Assembly: GCA_004557195.1 (NCBI GenBank)
Contig: SFER01000025.1
Location: forward strand, 1 to 16,529
Source: Bacteroidales bacterium
GTDB taxonomy: Bacteria; Bacteroidota; Bacteroidia; Bacteroidales; Muribaculaceae
DNA length: 16,529 nucleotides
Direction: 5' to 3'
The stretch's first letter is position 1. Each line of letters starts with the position of its first letter. The notes under the pieces were generated by a model. The model had not been told where the DNA came from. It saw only the letters and a program-made list of their open reading frames with translations, and ran no database searches. The position numbers and the translations under genes were made by a program. Positions 16,165-16,529 of the stretch are shown here, piece after piece.

Positions 16165-16317
16165 ATCAGTGCAATAGATAGAAAAATGTGTGCCAAAGGT
16201 ACACCCCTTGAAGCATAACGGTGAATCACGATGCGCTGTGGCATGTGTGGTGCTGGTGATGAAAATTGGGCTTGCTTGGTGCGGCGGCGCGTCGGCAAGG
16301 GGATTCAAGGATCGTGT

Positions 16318-16333
16318 GCTCCGATGGCGGAGC
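16318..16333. repeat. Short perfect hairpin
   Basis: GCTCCG and CGGAGC arms around an ATGG loop. Confidence 0.4.
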
Positions 16334-16357
16334 GGGTGTGGGCGGCGGGGGAGCAGT

Positions 16358-16393
16358 GAGCACTCGGAGCACTCGGAGCACTCGGAGCACTCG
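16358..16393 (+). repeat. 9-bp unit repeated four times
   Basis: GAGCACTCG occurs four times head to tail with no mismatch. Each unit contains GAG and CTC as a tiny inverted repeat. A 9-bp period keeps any reading frame (Glu-His-Ser in one frame), but I see no convincing gene here. Copy number may vary between strains. Confidence 0.9.
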
Positions 16394-16472
16394 GATGGGC
16401 TCGCTGACGCTCGCCTGTGGCTTGGTGTGGGCGCTGCGTAAGCGGCGCGGGGCTTATGGCTGCCATCTGCCT

Positions 16473-16503
16473 GCCCGGGGAGGTCCGCCGACCTGTGCCG
16501 GGC
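16473..16503. repeat. Nested inverted repeat near the right edge
   Basis: Outer arms GCCCGG (16473-16478) and CCGGGC (16498-16503), inner arms AGGTC (16481-16485) and GACCT (16490-16494), loop CGCC. Its layout resembles the nested element at 15836-15875. Confidence 0.55.
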
Positions 16504-16529
16504 TGCTACTTGCCTGGTGGAGCGTTGGG

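Larger units (their letters stand above)
15660..16529. other. GC-rich, palindrome-dense region without a supported gene
   Basis: These 870 bp to the window edge contain only short, mutually overlapping open frames on both strands, none with a recognisable domain, signal peptide or convincing start. The composition is clearly more GC-rich than the genes to the left. Perfect or near-perfect stems recur throughout: 15732-15744, 15751-15761, 15804-15823, 15836-15875, 15900-15919, 15944-15964, 16028-16046, 16069-16094, 16109-16126, 16139-16164, 16318-16333 and 16473-16503. The density suggests an array of short palindromic repeats (REP-like) or structured RNA. Confidence 0.6.

Noticed and set aside
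16190..16441. 83-codon ORF with an Glu-His-Ser repeat
   Set aside because: The repeat comes from the 9-bp microsatellite. The rest has no recognisable domain and the composition matches the surrounding non-coding tail.
15660..16529. Integron attC array
   Set aside because: I looked for paired RYYYAAC and GTTRRRY boxes flanking the stems and found none in a consistent arrangement; there are also no gene cassettes or integrase.

Overview
The window looks like chromosome from a gut-type Bacteroidales bacterium, and I would guess Muribaculaceae or a close relative. The reasons are a SusC/SusD pair followed by two further lipoprotein genes, a protein with a type IX secretion (T9SS) C-terminal sorting domain, a GIN-domain protein, promoter-like TAnnTTTG boxes, and start codons preceded by AT-rich sequence instead of clear Shine-Dalgarno sites. 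The family-level guess is inference; no rRNA or other taxonomic marker is present.

Left part (1-5716), housekeeping and envelope genes. A 5'-truncated nagA (N-acetylglucosamine-6-phosphate deacetylase) runs forward to 1136. It converges on a tight three-gene reverse operon transcribed from about 4310 down to 1144: dusB (tRNA dihydrouridine synthase), a secreted GIN/DUF2807 protein and a Wzx-type polysaccharide flippase, with gaps of 10 and 3 bp. Divergent from dusB is a DinF-like MATE transporter (4418-5716). The 108-bp divergent spacer holds an inverted repeat and a promoter-like box.

Middle part (5717-13740), a SusCD-type uptake operon. An AT-rich 394-bp regulatory gap carries a 16-bp palindrome, a repeated 12-mer and two candidate promoters. 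Then come susC (TonB-dependent outer membrane transporter), a susD lipoprotein, a lipoprotein zinc metallopeptidase of the Peptidase_Mx1 type (HEFAH) and a DUF4302 lipoprotein, spaced by 13, 9 and 29 bp and closed by a GC-rich hairpin. No glycoside hydrolase, polysaccharide lyase or sulfatase is present. A surface protease beside the SusCD pair suggests a protein or peptide substrate (compare RagAB), but this is inference.

Right part. A separately placed gene (13787-15601) encodes a secreted 604-residue protein with a BACON-like domain and a type A T9SS sorting domain, ending at a good intrinsic terminator. The last 870 bp (15660-16529) hold no gene I can support. They are GC-rich and crowded with palindromes: two copies of a 23-nt hairpin repeat flanking a nested stem, an 83/84-bp tandem repeat, a 9-bp unit repeated four times and several other perfect stems. 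This tail and the control region upstream of susC are the least explained parts of the window.
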